The notes: generated by a model not told the origin, from the letters alone. A stretch of DNA of 64,000 nucleotides from Achromobacter pulmonis (GCF_902859765.1 NZ_CADIJV010000006.1:124001-188000), one strand, 5' to 3'; positions 19,793 through 29,943 are shown, counted from the stretch's first letter. Numbers and translations: made by a program.

Positions 19793-21421
19793 ATGCGTAC
19801 CTGGTTCTGGACTCTGCTGCTCGCCGTCATCGCCGTCACCCTGGCGGTGGTGCTGCGTTCCCATTCCGGCAATGTATTGCTGCTGGTCTGGCCATGGCGC
19901 ATCTCGATGTCGCTGACGTTGGCCGTGCTGCTGATCGTGGCGGCATTCGTGGTGCTGTACGTGGGCCTGCGCCTGCTGGCCTGGCTGCTTGCCATTCCCG
20001 ATCGTGTGCGCGCCTGGCGCGGCAAGCGGGCCCAGGCGCGCGATCACGAACTGCTCGAACGCGGCTGGATCGGCCTGCTCGAAGGCCGTTACTCGCACGC
20101 CGAGAAAGACCTGACGCGCCTGCTGGACCAGACCAAGGTGCAGACTCGCCGCGTGCTGGCCGCCCTGTCGGCCGCCCGCGCGGCGCATGGCCTGGGCGAA
20201 TTCGATCGCCGTGACCGCCTGCTGGCCACCGCCCAGGAACAGGCGGGCGCCGAGCCCGGACTGGTGGAGGCCACCGCCACGGTCTCGGCCGATATGCTCC
20301 TCGACCAGGGCCACGCCGAGCGCGCGCTGGCGGTGCTGGCGCCATTGGCCGACGGCGGCGCGCGCCATCTGCACACCATGCGCTTGCTGCTGCGCGCGCA
20401 TACCGCCCTGCGCCATGACGAACAGGTCTTCACGTTGGCCCGCGGCCTGTTGCGCCGCAATGCGCTGGCCCGTGGCGAAGGTGACCACCTGATCGACGTG
20501 GCGGGCGCGGCGCGGCTGCGCGCGGGCGCCGCCAACGGCGCCTGGCGCGCCGTCTGGAAGGATCTGAGGTCCGAGGAGCGCCTGCTGCCCGAGATCGCGC
20601 TGGCGGGCGCCGCCGCGTTCGAGGCGGCGGGCGAGGCCGGCGATGCGGCCAAGGTGCTCGAGGCGGCCATCGCCGTCAAGTTCAATCCCACCCTGGTGGC
20701 CGCCTATGCCCGTTGCGATGCCGAGCAGGTTTCGCGCCGTCTGGCCAAGGCCGAGACCTGGCTGCAACAGCGTCCCACCGACCCGGACCTGCTGACTGCG
20801 CTGGGCATGCTGTGCCTGAACGGCCAGCTGTGGGGCCAGGCCGAGCGCTATCTGCTGCGCAGCCTGTCGCGTCGCAATGATGCCCAGACCCATGCGCTGC
20901 TGGGCAGCCTGTACGATCGCCTCGACCGCCCGGCCGACGCCGTGCGCCATTGGCGCCTGGCAACCGCCGCCAGCATGGCATTGCCGGTGCTGGCCGCCGA
21001 CGCGGCGCTGCCGGCCGCCGACACGGGTTCTGATCCCTATCGCCTGGATGCCGAAGGCGGCTATGCGGTGGGGCTGTCCGATGGCGATGCCGAGATCGGC
21101 GGCGACTATCCCTCCCTGCCACCGGCCGTGGCGGCGTCCGCCTCGGACTACGTGCTGGATCCGGATGCCCGCGTCAGCAAGGAACAGCAGGCGCGCGCGC
21201 TGGCGCCCGAAGAAGCCCCGCTGGCCGGAGGCACGTCCGACATCGACGAGTATTTCGACAGCGCGCCGATTCCCGCGGCGGCATTCGACAACCCCGTGCC
21301 CACCTATTCAACGGCCAGCAGCCCGGCCGCGCCCAAGCCGTCGGCGCCCGCGCCGGCCACGCCGGCCGCCGTGCCGGTGCCGACCACCAAACCGCCGTTC
21401 AAGGACGACGGTTCGCTTTGA
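19793..21421 (+). CDS. hemY: HemY-type membrane protein with TPR repeats
   Basis: A 542-residue protein with two N-terminal membrane helices (about 5-22 and 40-68), the HemY N-terminal motif region including LLERGWIGLLEGRYSHAEKD, and tetratricopeptide-like helices to about residue 400 (LLTALGMLCLNGQLWGQAER). The last 140 residues are low-complexity, Ala/Pro-rich and probably disordered. Despite the name it is not protoporphyrinogen oxidase; its role in late haem synthesis is not defined. It begins 5 bases after hemX. Confidence 0.87.
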   Translation: MRTWFWTLLLAVIAVTLAVVLRSHSGNVLLLVWPWRISMSLTLAVLLIVAAFVVLYVGLRLLAWLLAIPDRVRAWRGKRAQARDHELLERGWIGLLEGRYSHAEKDLTRLLDQTKVQTRRVLAALSAARAAHGLGEFDRRDRLLATAQEQAGAEPGLVEATATVSADMLLDQGHAERALAVLAPLADGGARHLHTMRLLLRAHTALRHDEQVFTLARGLLRRNALARGEGDHLIDVAGAARLRAGAANGAWRAVWKDLRSEERLLPEIALAGAAAFEAAGEAGDAAKVLEAAIAVKFNPTLVAAYARCDAEQVSRRLAKAETWLQQRPTDPDLLTALGMLCLNGQLWGQAERYLLRSLSRRNDAQTHALLGSLYDRLDRPADAVRHWRLATAASMALPVLAADAALPAADTGSDPYRLDAEGGYAVGLSDGDAEIGGDYPSLPPAVAASASDYVLDPDARVSKEQQARALAPEEAPLAGGTSDIDEYFDSAPIPAAAFDNPVPTYSTASSPAAPKPSAPAPATPAAVPVPTTKPPFKDDGSL

Positions 21422-21450
21422 TCCTCTTTTCAGACTGACAAGGTTCAATC

Positions 21451-21981
21451 ATGAGTTATGACCGCGTGTCCCCCGGCAAGAAGCTGCCGGAAGACTTCAA
21501 TGTCATCATCGAGATTCCCATGAACGCCGACCCGGTGAAGTATGAGGTCGACAAGGAATCGGGCGCGATCTTCGTCGACCGCTTCATGCTGACGGCCATG
21601 CACTATCCGTGCAACTACGGCTACATCCCGCAGACCCTGTCGGAAGACGGCGACCCCGCCGACGTGCTGGTGCTGACCCCGTTCCCGATCCAGATCGGCG
21701 CCGTGGTGCGCTGCCGCGCCATCGGCGTGCTGGAAATGGATGACGAGTCGGGTGGCGACGCCAAGCTGCTGGCCGTGCCGATCGAGAAGCTGTATCCCCC
21801 GTACCGCAACATCAAGTCCTACGAAGACCTGCCGGCCGAAGACACGGCCCGCATCCAGCACTTCTTCGAACACTACAAGGACCTGGAAAAGGGCAAGTGG
21901 GTCAAGGTCAAGGGCTGGAAGGGCGTCGACGCCGCCCACGAGGAAATCGTCAAGAGCGCCGAGCGCTACAACAAGGCCTGA
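21451..21981 (+). CDS. ppa: Inorganic pyrophosphatase
   Basis: Family I soluble pyrophosphatase, 176 residues (E. coli 175). It hydrolyses PPi to phosphate and drives biosynthetic reactions. Visible are the substrate loop [35 protein letters not shown] with the metal-binding Asp cluster, and [17 protein letters not shown]. It begins 29 bases after hemY and may be co-transcribed. Its stop codon directly abuts the stop codon of the convergent IclR gene inside a 20-bp palindrome. Confidence 0.97.
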   Translation: MSYDRVSPGKKLPEDFNVIIEIPMNADPVKYEVDKESGAIFVDRFMLTAMHYPCNYGYIPQTLSEDGDPADVLVLTPFPIQIGAVVRCRAIGVLEMDDESGGDAKLLAVPIEKLYPPYRNIKSYEDLPAEDTARIQHFFEHYKDLEKGKWVKVKGWKGVDAAHEEIVKSAERYNKA

Positions 21982-21991
21982 TCAGGCCTTG
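21972..21991. repeat. 20-bp palindrome spanning two abutting stop codons
   Basis: CAAGGCCTGATCAGGCCTTG is a perfect palindrome. Its central TGATCA holds the TGA of ppa (plus strand) and the TGA of the iclR gene (minus strand) with no base between them. Transcripts from either strand would form the same stem, but there is no U run for a classic terminator. Confidence 0.8.
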
Positions 21992-22821
21992 CCGCGCCGC
22001 GCCGGTGTCGCACCGGCGGGCGCTTTCTGGCGGCGCGGCCGCGACGGCATGATGCCGATCGCCGCCGCGCCGTTGTCTTGCAGGCCCTGCAGGTTCTGGG
22101 TGACCTGCGCCGCCGCGGCCTGGATGCGTTCCCGCAGCAGCGCCAGCCGCGCGGGCGGGGTGCGCGCCTGGGCGGCGATGAACACCAGGCTGCCCACCAC
22201 CTTCTGGTCCGGCGTGAAGATCGCCGAGCCGATGCCCATCAATCCCGGATCGACCTCGCCGTGCGACACGCACACGCCGGCCGCGCGCAACTGCTTGAGA
22301 TTGGCGCGAAAGGCATCCCAGTCTTCGCCCAGCCCGGCCTCGCGGATTTCGCTGGCGTGCCACAGCATCAGGTTGCGCAGCTGGTAGGGCGGCAGGTTGG
22401 CCAGGATGGGCTTGGCGGTGGCGCCCCGGAACATCGGGAAGGGGCGGCCACGCGCGTAGCTCGACTCGATCGAGTGGTCGGTCCAGTAGCGGTCCACGCA
22501 CATCACCTTGTCGCCGTAATAGCTGCACAGCATCAAGTTGGCGTTGAGCTCGTCGCCGGTGGCGCGCATCACCTCGCGCGCCGCGCGCATCAGCGGGTCG
22601 TGCTGGCGCAGGTGCCGGTCGAGCTCGATGATGCGTGAGCCGAGCACATAGGCGCCGCCCGCGGTGGGCGCCAGCAGGCCGCTCTCGGTCAGCGACTTGA
22701 GATAGCGGTAGGCCGTGGCGCGTGAGCAATCCAGATGCGCCATGACGTCCTCCTGGAACGCGGCGGTGGTGTCGTCGCGGAAGAGATCGAGAATGGACAA
22801 CATGCGATCGGGAGTGCTCAT
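21982..22821 (-). CDS. IclR family transcriptional regulator
   Basis: A 279-residue regulator. The N-terminal winged HTH (about 1-65) reads RMLSILDLFRDD, then LDCSRATAYRYLKSLTESGLL; the C-terminal IclR effector domain has the DPGLMGIGSAIF core near residue 205. The last 20 residues are basic and probably disordered. ATG 22821 gives a start just before the HTH. It is the last gene of a minus-strand operon (cupin, binding protein, dehydrogenase, regulator) and likely controls it and the divergent transporter operon. Effector unknown. Confidence 0.88.
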   Translation of the reverse strand: MSTPDRMLSILDLFRDDTTAAFQEDVMAHLDCSRATAYRYLKSLTESGLLAPTAGGAYVLGSRIIELDRHLRQHDPLMRAAREVMRATGDELNANLMLCSYYGDKVMCVDRYWTDHSIESSYARGRPFPMFRGATAKPILANLPPYQLRNLMLWHASEIREAGLGEDWDAFRANLKQLRAAGVCVSHGEVDPGLMGIGSAIFTPDQKVVGSLVFIAAQARTPPARLALLRERIQAAAAQVTQNLQGLQDNGAAAIGIMPSRPRRQKAPAGATPARRGKA

Positions 22822-22835
22822 TGCTGCTGACGCGC

Positions 22836-23600
22836 CTAGTGAATGTGGAAGCCGCCGTTGACGTCGACCACGATGCCGGTTGAGTAGGAGGACAGGTCCG
22901 AGGCCAGGAACAGAATGGCCCGCGCCACATCGGCCGGGGTGCCGAAGCGTTGCAGCGGAATGCCCTGTTTGAGTTCTTGCTCCCAATTTTCGCCGAATTT
23001 TCCCCGTGTCATGTCGGTCTCGATGATGCCGGGGGCGACGCAGTTGGCGCGCACCCCGCGCGGCCCCAGTTCCCGCGCCAGCGCCTTGGTGAAACTGATC
23101 ACCCCGCCCTTGGAGGCGGCATAGTGCGAGCCGCCCAGCAGCCCGCCGCCGCGCAGCGCCGCGGTCGAGCCCAGGTTGACGATGGCCGGGCCGCGGTCGC
23201 TCTCCAGCAGGCGTGGCAGGGCGGCGCGGGTGACGTTGTAGGTGCCGGTCAGGTTGACGTCGATCATGCGGCGGAACTCATCCTCGGGCAGTTCCCAGAT
23301 GCGGGTGGCGGCGACGATGCCGGCGTTGTTCACCAGCACGTCAATGCCGCCAAGCGCCTGCGCCGCCAGGCCGACGGCCTGTTCGCAGGAGGCGGCGCTG
23401 GCGATATCGCAATACAGGTTGACGCGGCCATGGGCAAGGGTGGCGTCGCCGGTTTCGGCATAGTCGCGGTCCAGCACGGCAACGCTGGCGCCTTGCGCCA
23501 GGCATTGCGCCACGACGGCCGCGCCGATGCCACGGGGGTTGGCGCCCCCTGTGACGACGGCCCGCTTGCCGGCCAGTAGTCCGAGCGGGCCGCCGCTCAT
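22836..23600 (-). CDS. Short-chain dehydrogenase/reductase
   Basis: A 254-residue classical SDR that should oxidise or reduce an alcohol/ketone with NAD(P). The cofactor motif is TGGANPRGIG (about 15-24; an unusual extra residue in TGxxxGIG), NNAG is present near residue 88, the catalytic Tyr-Lys in HYAASKGG, and the Ser in NLGSTAALRGG. The N-terminal acidic VLDRDY suggests NAD preference. Its start overlaps the stop of the upstream binding-protein gene as ATGA, so expression is coupled. Substrate unknown; probably the compound imported by the neighbouring transporter. Confidence 0.87.
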   Translation of the reverse strand: MSGGPLGLLAGKRAVVTGGANPRGIGAAVVAQCLAQGASVAVLDRDYAETGDATLAHGRVNLYCDIASAASCEQAVGLAAQALGGIDVLVNNAGIVAATRIWELPEDEFRRMIDVNLTGTYNVTRAALPRLLESDRGPAIVNLGSTAALRGGGLLGGSHYAASKGGVISFTKALARELGPRGVRANCVAPGIIETDMTRGKFGENWEQELKQGIPLQRFGTPADVARAILFLASDLSSYSTGIVVDVNGGFHIH

Positions 23601-24808
23601 CGTTTCACCAGCGCGCAGCCGCCCTGGTCCAGCGGGCGGAATGCCTGTTCGGCGGGGATCTTGCGCACCAGCTTGTAATAGTCCCAGTCGCGCTTGGATT
23701 CCGACGGCTTCTTCACCTGGAACAGGTACAGGTCGCGCATCACGCGGCCATCCTCTCGGATGCGGCCGTTCTCGGTCATGAAGTCGTTGATGGGCGTGTC
23801 GTGCATCTTTTTGAGCACCGCCTCGGAACCATCGGTGCCGGCGGCCTTGACCGCGTTCAGGTAGTGCATGGTGGCGCTGTAGTTGCTGGCCTGCACCATC
23901 GAAGGCATGCGGCCGGTGCGTTTGAAGAAGCGTTCGGACCATTGCCGCGCCTTGTCGTCCTGGTCCCAGTAGAACGGCTCCACCAGGTTCAGCCCCTGGG
24001 CGTATTCCAGCCCGACGCTGCGCACGTCGACGATGCTCATGAACAGGGCGGCGACGCGCTGCTTGCTGCCCATGATGCCAAACTCGAAGGCCTGCTTGAT
24101 GCTGTTGATGGTGTCGCCGCTGCCATTGGCCAGGCCGATCACCTGGGCCTTGGAGGCCTGCGCCTGCAGCAGGAAGGACGAGAAATCGGCGCTGGCGATG
24201 GGATGGCGCACACTGCCCACCACCTGGCCGCCGTGGGCCTTGACCACCGCCATGGCATCGCGTTCGAGCGAATGGCCGAAGGCGTAATCGGAGGTGATGA
24301 AGTACCAGCTCTTGCCGCCATCTTCCATCACGCCGTTGGCCACGCCGGTGGCGTAGGCGTAGGTGTCGTAGGTCCAGTGCATGCCGTTGGGCGAGCAGGC
24401 CTTGCCGGTCAGGTCGGCCGAGCCGGCGCTGGTGAAGATCACCACGCGCTTCATCTGCCGGGTCAGGTCCTGCACGGCCAGGGCGATGGCCGAGTTGGGT
24501 ACGTCCAGGATCAGGTCGACCTGGTCATTCTCGTACCAACGTCGGGCAATGGACACGCCGATGTCGACCTTGTTCTGGTGGTCGGCGGACACCACCTCGA
24601 TCGGCTTGCCCAGCACCGTGCCGCCGAAATCCTCGACGGCCATTTTCACGGCCTCGACGCCGAACTTGCCGGACAAGTCGGCCATCATGCCGGACTGGTC
24701 GCCCAGCACGCCGATCTTGACGACGTCGTCCGATACCTGGGCCTGGGCCGACAGGGCTACCGCGCCCAGCGCGCAGGCGGCCAGGCAATGCTTGAAACGG
24801 ATCTTCAT
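23597..24808 (-). CDS. Periplasmic substrate-binding protein (LivK-like)
   Basis: A 403-residue type I periplasmic binding protein for a branched-chain amino acid/urea/aromatic type ABC transporter. A signal peptide (1-23) ends LSAQAQ; the mature protein starts with VVKIGVLGDQSGMMADLSG and contains FGGTVLGKPIEVVSADHQNK, typical of this family. It pairs with the divergent LivG-LivF-LivHM genes, which lack a binding protein of their own. The WYFITSDYAFGHSLE stretch is seen in homologues for aromatic or amide ligands, but the ligand cannot be read from sequence. Confidence 0.88.
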   Translation of the reverse strand: MKIRFKHCLAACALGAVALSAQAQVSDDVVKIGVLGDQSGMMADLSGKFGVEAVKMAVEDFGGTVLGKPIEVVSADHQNKVDIGVSIARRWYENDQVDLILDVPNSAIALAVQDLTRQMKRVVIFTSAGSADLTGKACSPNGMHWTYDTYAYATGVANGVMEDGGKSWYFITSDYAFGHSLERDAMAVVKAHGGQVVGSVRHPIASADFSSFLLQAQASKAQVIGLANGSGDTINSIKQAFEFGIMGSKQRVAALFMSIVDVRSVGLEYAQGLNLVEPFYWDQDDKARQWSERFFKRTGRMPSMVQASNYSATMHYLNAVKAAGTDGSEAVLKKMHDTPINDFMTENGRIREDGRVMRDLYLFQVKKPSESKRDWDYYKLVRKIPAEQAFRPLDQGGCALVKR

Positions 24809-24887
24809 GGTTTTGTCTCCTCGGGGGCTTATGTCTGGGCGCGCCGCCCTGTGCCGGACGGTCGCGCGGGTCTTGCCGGGGCGATGC

Positions 24888-25286
24888 CTATTCCAGCGTC
24901 TGGCCGGCGTAGGCGTCGATGAACAGATTGGGTTTCAGGAAGAAGCTCAGCACCAGCGCGCCATGCGGCGCGCGCGCCACATGGCGGTTGCCGCGCGGGC
25001 GCCAGACGTAGTCTCCGGCGCGCACTTCGCCTTCGGCGTCGACGATCGAGCCTTCCAGCACATAGGTCTGCTCGACCTCGACATGCTCATGCAGCGGCAA
25101 CTCGGTGCCGGGTTGCCAGCGGAACAGGGCCGTCAGCAGTCCGGACTCCTTGTCCTGCATCAGCACCTTCATGTCGATGCCTTCGACCTGTGTGGGCTTC
25201 CAGGGCAGTTCGTCAACCTTCAGGAAGCGCGATGCCAGCGGCGGCAGCGCATTGGCCGCAGGGCAGCCAGGGGTTTCGAGGGCCAT
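24888..25286 (-). CDS. Small cupin-domain protein
   Basis: A 132-residue single-cupin protein of the ChrR-like or dihydroxyacetophenone-dioxygenase-like type. The first cupin motif is PGTELPLHEHVEVEQTYVLEGS with the metal-binding His-x-His and Glu, and the second is GDYVWRPRGNRHVARA with another His. It could be a non-haem metal dioxygenase or an isomerase acting on the imported compound. First gene of the minus-strand operon, divergent from the second dehydrogenase gene by 220 bases. Confidence 0.78.
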   Translation of the reverse strand: MALETPGCPAANALPPLASRFLKVDELPWKPTQVEGIDMKVLMQDKESGLLTALFRWQPGTELPLHEHVEVEQTYVLEGSIVDAEGEVRAGDYVWRPRGNRHVARAPHGALVLSFFLKPNLFIDAYAGQTLE

Positions 25287-25337
25287 GATGTCTCCTAGCC
25301 AAAACTCGTTATGGAAGAAAAGATAAAAATCTTGTTA

Positions 25338-25366
25338 TTGAGTGTTTAAAAAGAGTCGCGTATATT
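25338..25366 (+). promoter_or_regulatory. Promoter of the dehydrogenase-transporter operon
   Basis: TTGAGT (25338-25343) and TATATT (25361-25366) are separated by exactly 17 bases in an AT-rich patch between the divergent operons. Transcription would run toward the gene at 25507. The IclR regulator presumably binds nearby; I could not pick out its operator. Confidence 0.55.
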
Positions 25367-25506
25367 GAGATTTATGTCAATCACGTTTTCCCGCGATGAA
25401 AACGGAGCGACACGGGCCGGACCAGGGCGCCGCAATCTTCGGGATACCCCCCTTCCGAAAGCCGCGGCGCCGAGAGATCCGGTGCCTATAGAACAAGGAG
25501 ACAAGC

Positions 25507-26286
25507 TTGAATCAGGACTATCTGGGCCAGACCTTCGGGTTGGCCGGGCGCACCGCGCTGGTGACGGGCGGCGCGCGCGGGCTGGGGTATGCGATCGCCG
25601 CCGGCCTGGGCCGGGCGGGCGCGCATGTGGTGATCAATGACCTGTCGCGGGACGCCTGCGACGCCGCCTGCGCCCAATTGGCCGCGGCCGGGATCGATGC
25701 GCGCAGCGCGGTGTTCGACGTGGCCGACGGCGCCGCCGTGGCCGAGGCCATTGCGCGGCTGCAGGCCGATGGCATCGCCATCGACGTGCTGGTCAGCAAT
25801 GCCGGCAATCAGAACCGCAAGCCGGTGGTCGAGATGACGCCCGCCGAATGGCAGGCGTTGCAGAACGTCCACGTCAATGGCGCCTTCCATTGCGCCCGCG
25901 CGGTGCTGCCCGCCATGGCGGCGCGCGGCTTCGGCCGCATCGTGCTGATGTCGTCGGTCGCGGGCCAGGCCACCATGCCGAACATTGCTGCCTACGCCAC
26001 CGCCAAGGGCGCGATCGCCGCGTTCACGCGCGCGCTGGCGGTCGAGTATGGCGGCCAGGGCGTCACCTGCAACGCGCTCGCGCCCGGGTTCGTGCGCACC
26101 GATTTCACCCAGGGGCTGCAGGACAATCCGCAGTTCCAGTCGTTCCTGGCGACGGCGGTGCCGGTGGGGCGCTGGGCCACGCCCGAGGACGTGGCGCCCG
26201 CCGTGGTGTACCTGGCCTCGCCCGGCGCCGCATTCGTCAACGGCCACGTGCTGGCGATCGACGGCGGCCTGTTGGCCCGCATGTAG
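25507..26286 (+). CDS. Short-chain dehydrogenase/reductase (second copy)
   Basis: A 259-residue classical SDR. TGGARGLGYAIA (about 19-30) is the cofactor loop, followed by NDLSRD, which with the Asp suggests NAD(H). NAG is at about 97-100, the catalytic Ser in LMSSVAGQATMP and Tyr-Lys in YATAKGA. The closest general type is gluconate 5-dehydrogenase or 3-oxoacyl reductase. The start is TTG at 25507, supported by an AAGGAGA sequence six bases upstream. First gene of the operon with livG, livF and the fused permease. Confidence 0.87.
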   Translation: MNQDYLGQTFGLAGRTALVTGGARGLGYAIAAGLGRAGAHVVINDLSRDACDAACAQLAAAGIDARSAVFDVADGAAVAEAIARLQADGIAIDVLVSNAGNQNRKPVVEMTPAEWQALQNVHVNGAFHCARAVLPAMAARGFGRIVLMSSVAGQATMPNIAAYATAKGAIAAFTRALAVEYGGQGVTCNALAPGFVRTDFTQGLQDNPQFQSFLATAVPVGRWATPEDVAPAVVYLASPGAAFVNGHVLAIDGGLLARM

Positions 26287-26296
26287 GAGGACGGTC

Positions 26297-27057
26297 ATGA
26301 ACACCCAAGCGGTTCTGTCCGCCCAGGGGCTGGTCAAGCGGTTCGGCGGCTTCAACGCCGTCGACGGCGTGTCCCTGGCCCTGCGGGAAGGTTCCATTCA
26401 TGCCTTGATCGGCCCCAACGGCGCCGGCAAGACCACCTGCTTCAACCTGCTGACCAAGTTCCTGGCGCCCGACCAGGGCGTGATCCATTATCGCGGCCGC
26501 GACATCACCGCGCTGGCGCCGGAGCAGATCGCGCGCCTGGGCATCGTGCGCTCGTTCCAGATCTCGGCGGTGTTCCTGGGGCTGACCGTCTTGCAGAACA
26601 TGCGCGTGGCGCTGATGCGCCAGCACGGCGATGGCATGCGCTTCTGGCGCAGCCGCCGCAGCGTCGATCGTCTTAACGACCAGGGCCTGGCCTTGCTGGA
26701 GGCGGTCGGCCTGGCTGACCTGGCCGACACCACGGCGGCCTTGCTGCCCTATGGCCGCAAGCGCGCGCTGGAGATTGCCATGACGCTGGCCCTGGAGCCC
26801 GATGTGATGCTGCTGGACGAGCCCATGGCCGGCCTGGGCCAGGAGGACGTGGCGCGCATCGCGGCGTTGATCCGCCGGGTCTCGGCCAACCGCAGCATCC
26901 TGATGGTGGAACACAATCTGTCGGTGGTGGCGGACCTGTCCGATTCCATCACGGTGCTGGCGCGCGGCGCGGTGCTGGCGCAGGGTGATTACGCCACCGT
27001 GTCGCGCGACGAGCGCGTCATCACCGCCTACATGGGCGCCGACGAGGGGGATGACTG

Positions 27058-27058
<1 letters not shown>
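26297..27058 (+). CDS. livG: ABC transporter ATP-binding protein (LivG type)
   Basis: A 253-residue ATPase of the hydrophobic amino acid uptake family. Walker A is LIGPNGAGKTTCFN, the signature helix is degenerate (LLPYGRKRALEIA instead of LSGGQ, as usual for LivG), Walker B is VMLLDEPMAGLG and the switch His is in MVEHNLSVV. ATG 26297 follows a TAGGAGG ribosome-binding sequence. It overlaps livF by one base (TGATG). The symbol is for family only; the transported compound is unknown. Confidence 0.92.
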
Positions 27059-27750
<692 letters not shown>

Positions 27751-27763
27751 AGGGGAGAATCCT

Positions 27764-29641
27764 GTGTTCGAAATTTTTGGCGTGCCATCTTCGGCACTGT
27801 TCGGCCAGCTCCTGCTCGGCCTGATCAACGGTTCGTTCTATGCCTTGCTCTCGATCGGGCTGGCGGTGATTTTCGGCCTGTTGAACATCATCAACTTCGC
27901 CCACGGCGCGCAGTACACGGCGGGCGCCTTCCTGGCCTGGATGCTGTTGAACTACCTGGGCGTGAACTATTGGGCCGCGTTGGTGCTGGTGCCGCTCATC
28001 ATGGCGGCCTTCGCCATCGTGGTCGAGCGCGCGCTGATCTCGCGCACCTACCGCATGGACCACCTCTACGGTCTGCTGCTGACCTTCGGCATCGCCTTGC
28101 TGATCGAGGGGGGGTTGCGCCAGGCCTACGGCGTGTCGGGGCTGCCTTACACCATTCCCAAGGCATTGTCGGGCGGCATCAACCTGGGTTTCATGTTCCT
28201 GCCCTGGTACCGCGGCTGGGCGGTGGTGGTGTCGCTGGTGCTGTGCCTGGCGGTTTGGGTGCTGATCGAAAAGACCCGGGTCGGCGCGATGCTGCGCGCC
28301 GCCACCGAGAACCCGACCATCGTGCGTTCCTTTGGCATCAACGTGCCGCTGTTGATCACGCTGACCTATGCGCTGGGCGTGGCGCTGGCCTCGGTGGCCG
28401 GGGTGATCGCCGCGCCCATCTACCAGGTCAGTCCGATGATGGGCTCGAACCTGGTGGTGGTGGTGTTCGCGGTGGTGGTGATCGGCGGCATGGGATCGAT
28501 CATGGGGGCCATCGTCAGCGGTTTCGGGCTCGGCATCATCGAGGGGCTGACCAAGGTGTTCTATCCGGAGGCCGCCAATCTGGCGATCTTCCTCATCATG
28601 GTGCTGGTGCTGCTGTGCAAGCCGGCCGGCCTGTTCGGCAAGCCGCTGCAGGTGCAGAACGTACTGGCGGCCGAGGCCACGCGCGAGCCGGTGCAATTGG
28701 GCCGACGCGCCATGCGCGGGTGCATGGCGGGCCTGGCCGTGGTGGCGCTGGCCGCGCCCTGGTTCGTCTACCCCACGTTCCTGATGAAGGTACTGTGCTT
28801 CGCGCTGTTCGCCGCCGCGTTCAATCTGCTGGTGGGCTATGTCGGCCTGCTGTCATTCGGTCACGCGGCCTTCTTCGGCGCGGCGGCGTACGCCACCGGC
28901 ATCGTCATGAAGCTGCTGGGCGCCACGCCGGAGCTGGGCCTGCTGGCCGGGGTGCTGACCGGCGGCCTGCTGGGGCTGGCGTTCGGCGCCATCGCCATCC
29001 GCCGCCAGGGCATCTACTTCGCCATGATCACGCTGGCCCTGTCGCAGCTGGTGTACTTCATCGCGGTACAGGCCGGCTTCACCGGGGGCGAGGACGGTCT
29101 GCAGAGCGTGCCGCGCGGCAAGCTGTTCGGCCTGTTCGACCTGGACAGCGTGATGCCGATGTACTACTTCACGCTGGCGGTGTTCGCGTTGGGCTACGCC
29201 TTCGTGTTGCGGGTACTGAATTCGCCGTTCGGCGAGGTGATCCGCTCGGTGCGCGACAACGAGCAGCGCGCCCGGTCGCTGGGGTATTCGACCTCGCGCT
29301 ACAAGCTGCTGGCCTTCACGTTATCGGCTGCGGTGGCGGGCCTGGCCGGCGGCTTGAAGGTCCTGGTATTCGGCGTGGCGTCGCTGACCGACGTGCACTG
29401 GCACGCCAACGGCGAGGTGGTGCTGATGGCGCTGCTGGGCGGCATCGGCACGGTGTTCGGGCCGCTGGCCGGCGCGTTCACCTTCGTGTCGCTGCAGAAT
29501 TTCCTGGCGCCGCTCGGCTCCTGGGTGCTGATCGTGCAGGGCGCCATCTTCATCCTCTGCGTCTTGTTGTTCCGCGACGGCATCATGGGTCTGGTGTCGC
29601 GCGCCTGGCTGGCCATGGCCAGCGCGAAAAAGGAGTCGTGA
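27764..29641 (+). CDS. Fused LivH-LivM permease
   Basis: A 625-residue inner-membrane permease in which the two usually separate subunits are joined. Residues about 1-300 are LivH-like (LLLGLINGSFYALLSIGLAVIF is split here as LLLGLINGSFYALLS and GLAVIFGLLNIINFAHG), and residues about 325-620 are LivM-like (LLVGYVGLLSFGHAAFFG, AIRRQGIYFAMITLALSQ, VIRSVRDNEQRARSLGY with the ATPase-contacting loop). The start is GTG 27764 after an AGGGGAGAA sequence. It overlaps the next gene by one base. Substrate unknown. Confidence 0.92.
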   Translation: MFEIFGVPSSALFGQLLLGLINGSFYALLSIGLAVIFGLLNIINFAHGAQYTAGAFLAWMLLNYLGVNYWAALVLVPLIMAAFAIVVERALISRTYRMDHLYGLLLTFGIALLIEGGLRQAYGVSGLPYTIPKALSGGINLGFMFLPWYRGWAVVVSLVLCLAVWVLIEKTRVGAMLRAATENPTIVRSFGINVPLLITLTYALGVALASVAGVIAAPIYQVSPMMGSNLVVVVFAVVVIGGMGSIMGAIVSGFGLGIIEGLTKVFYPEAANLAIFLIMVLVLLCKPAGLFGKPLQVQNVLAAEATREPVQLGRRAMRGCMAGLAVVALAAPWFVYPTFLMKVLCFALFAAAFNLLVGYVGLLSFGHAAFFGAAAYATGIVMKLLGATPELGLLAGVLTGGLLGLAFGAIAIRRQGIYFAMITLALSQLVYFIAVQAGFTGGEDGLQSVPRGKLFGLFDLDSVMPMYYFTLAVFALGYAFVLRVLNSPFGEVIRSVRDNEQRARSLGYSTSRYKLLAFTLSAAVAGLAGGLKVLVFGVASLTDVHWHANGEVVLMALLGGIGTVFGPLAGAFTFVSLQNFLAPLGSWVLIVQGAIFILCVLLFRDGIMGLVSRAWLAMASAKKES

Positions 29642-29943
29642 TGTTCCTGCATGTGGTGATGTTGCAACTCTCCGGCGCCGCCGATGCGCGCTTCCATGAG
29701 CGGGTGCAGGGCTACTGCGCCCGCATCCTGGCGGAGTGCGACGGGGTGGCGATCTACGCTTTCCGGCCCAATGCGGCCAGCCGTTCGGATGGCCTGACCC
29801 ATGCCGTGGTGGCGGGCTTTCTTGACGCTGCCGCGCACGAGCGCTACCAGGTATCGCCCGCGCACCAGGACATGAAAGCCTATATGGCCGGCTTCATCGA
29901 GCGCATCGTGGTGTACGACGGGGAAATCCCTACAAATCCCTGA
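29641..29943 (+). CDS. Dabb (stress-responsive alpha/beta-barrel) domain protein
   Basis: A 100-residue protein with the dimeric ferredoxin-like Dabb fold: it starts MFLHVVMLQLSG, has a central THAVVAGFLDAAAHERYQ and ends with a conserved FIERIVVYDGEI strand. Family members include small hydrolases, cyclases and proteins of unknown function. Its start overlaps the permease stop, so it belongs to the transport/catabolic operon and probably acts on the same compound. Function not assignable. Confidence 0.78.
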   Translation: MFLHVVMLQLSGAADARFHERVQGYCARILAECDGVAIYAFRPNAASRSDGLTHAVVAGFLDAAAHERYQVSPAHQDMKAYMAGFIERIVVYDGEIPTNP

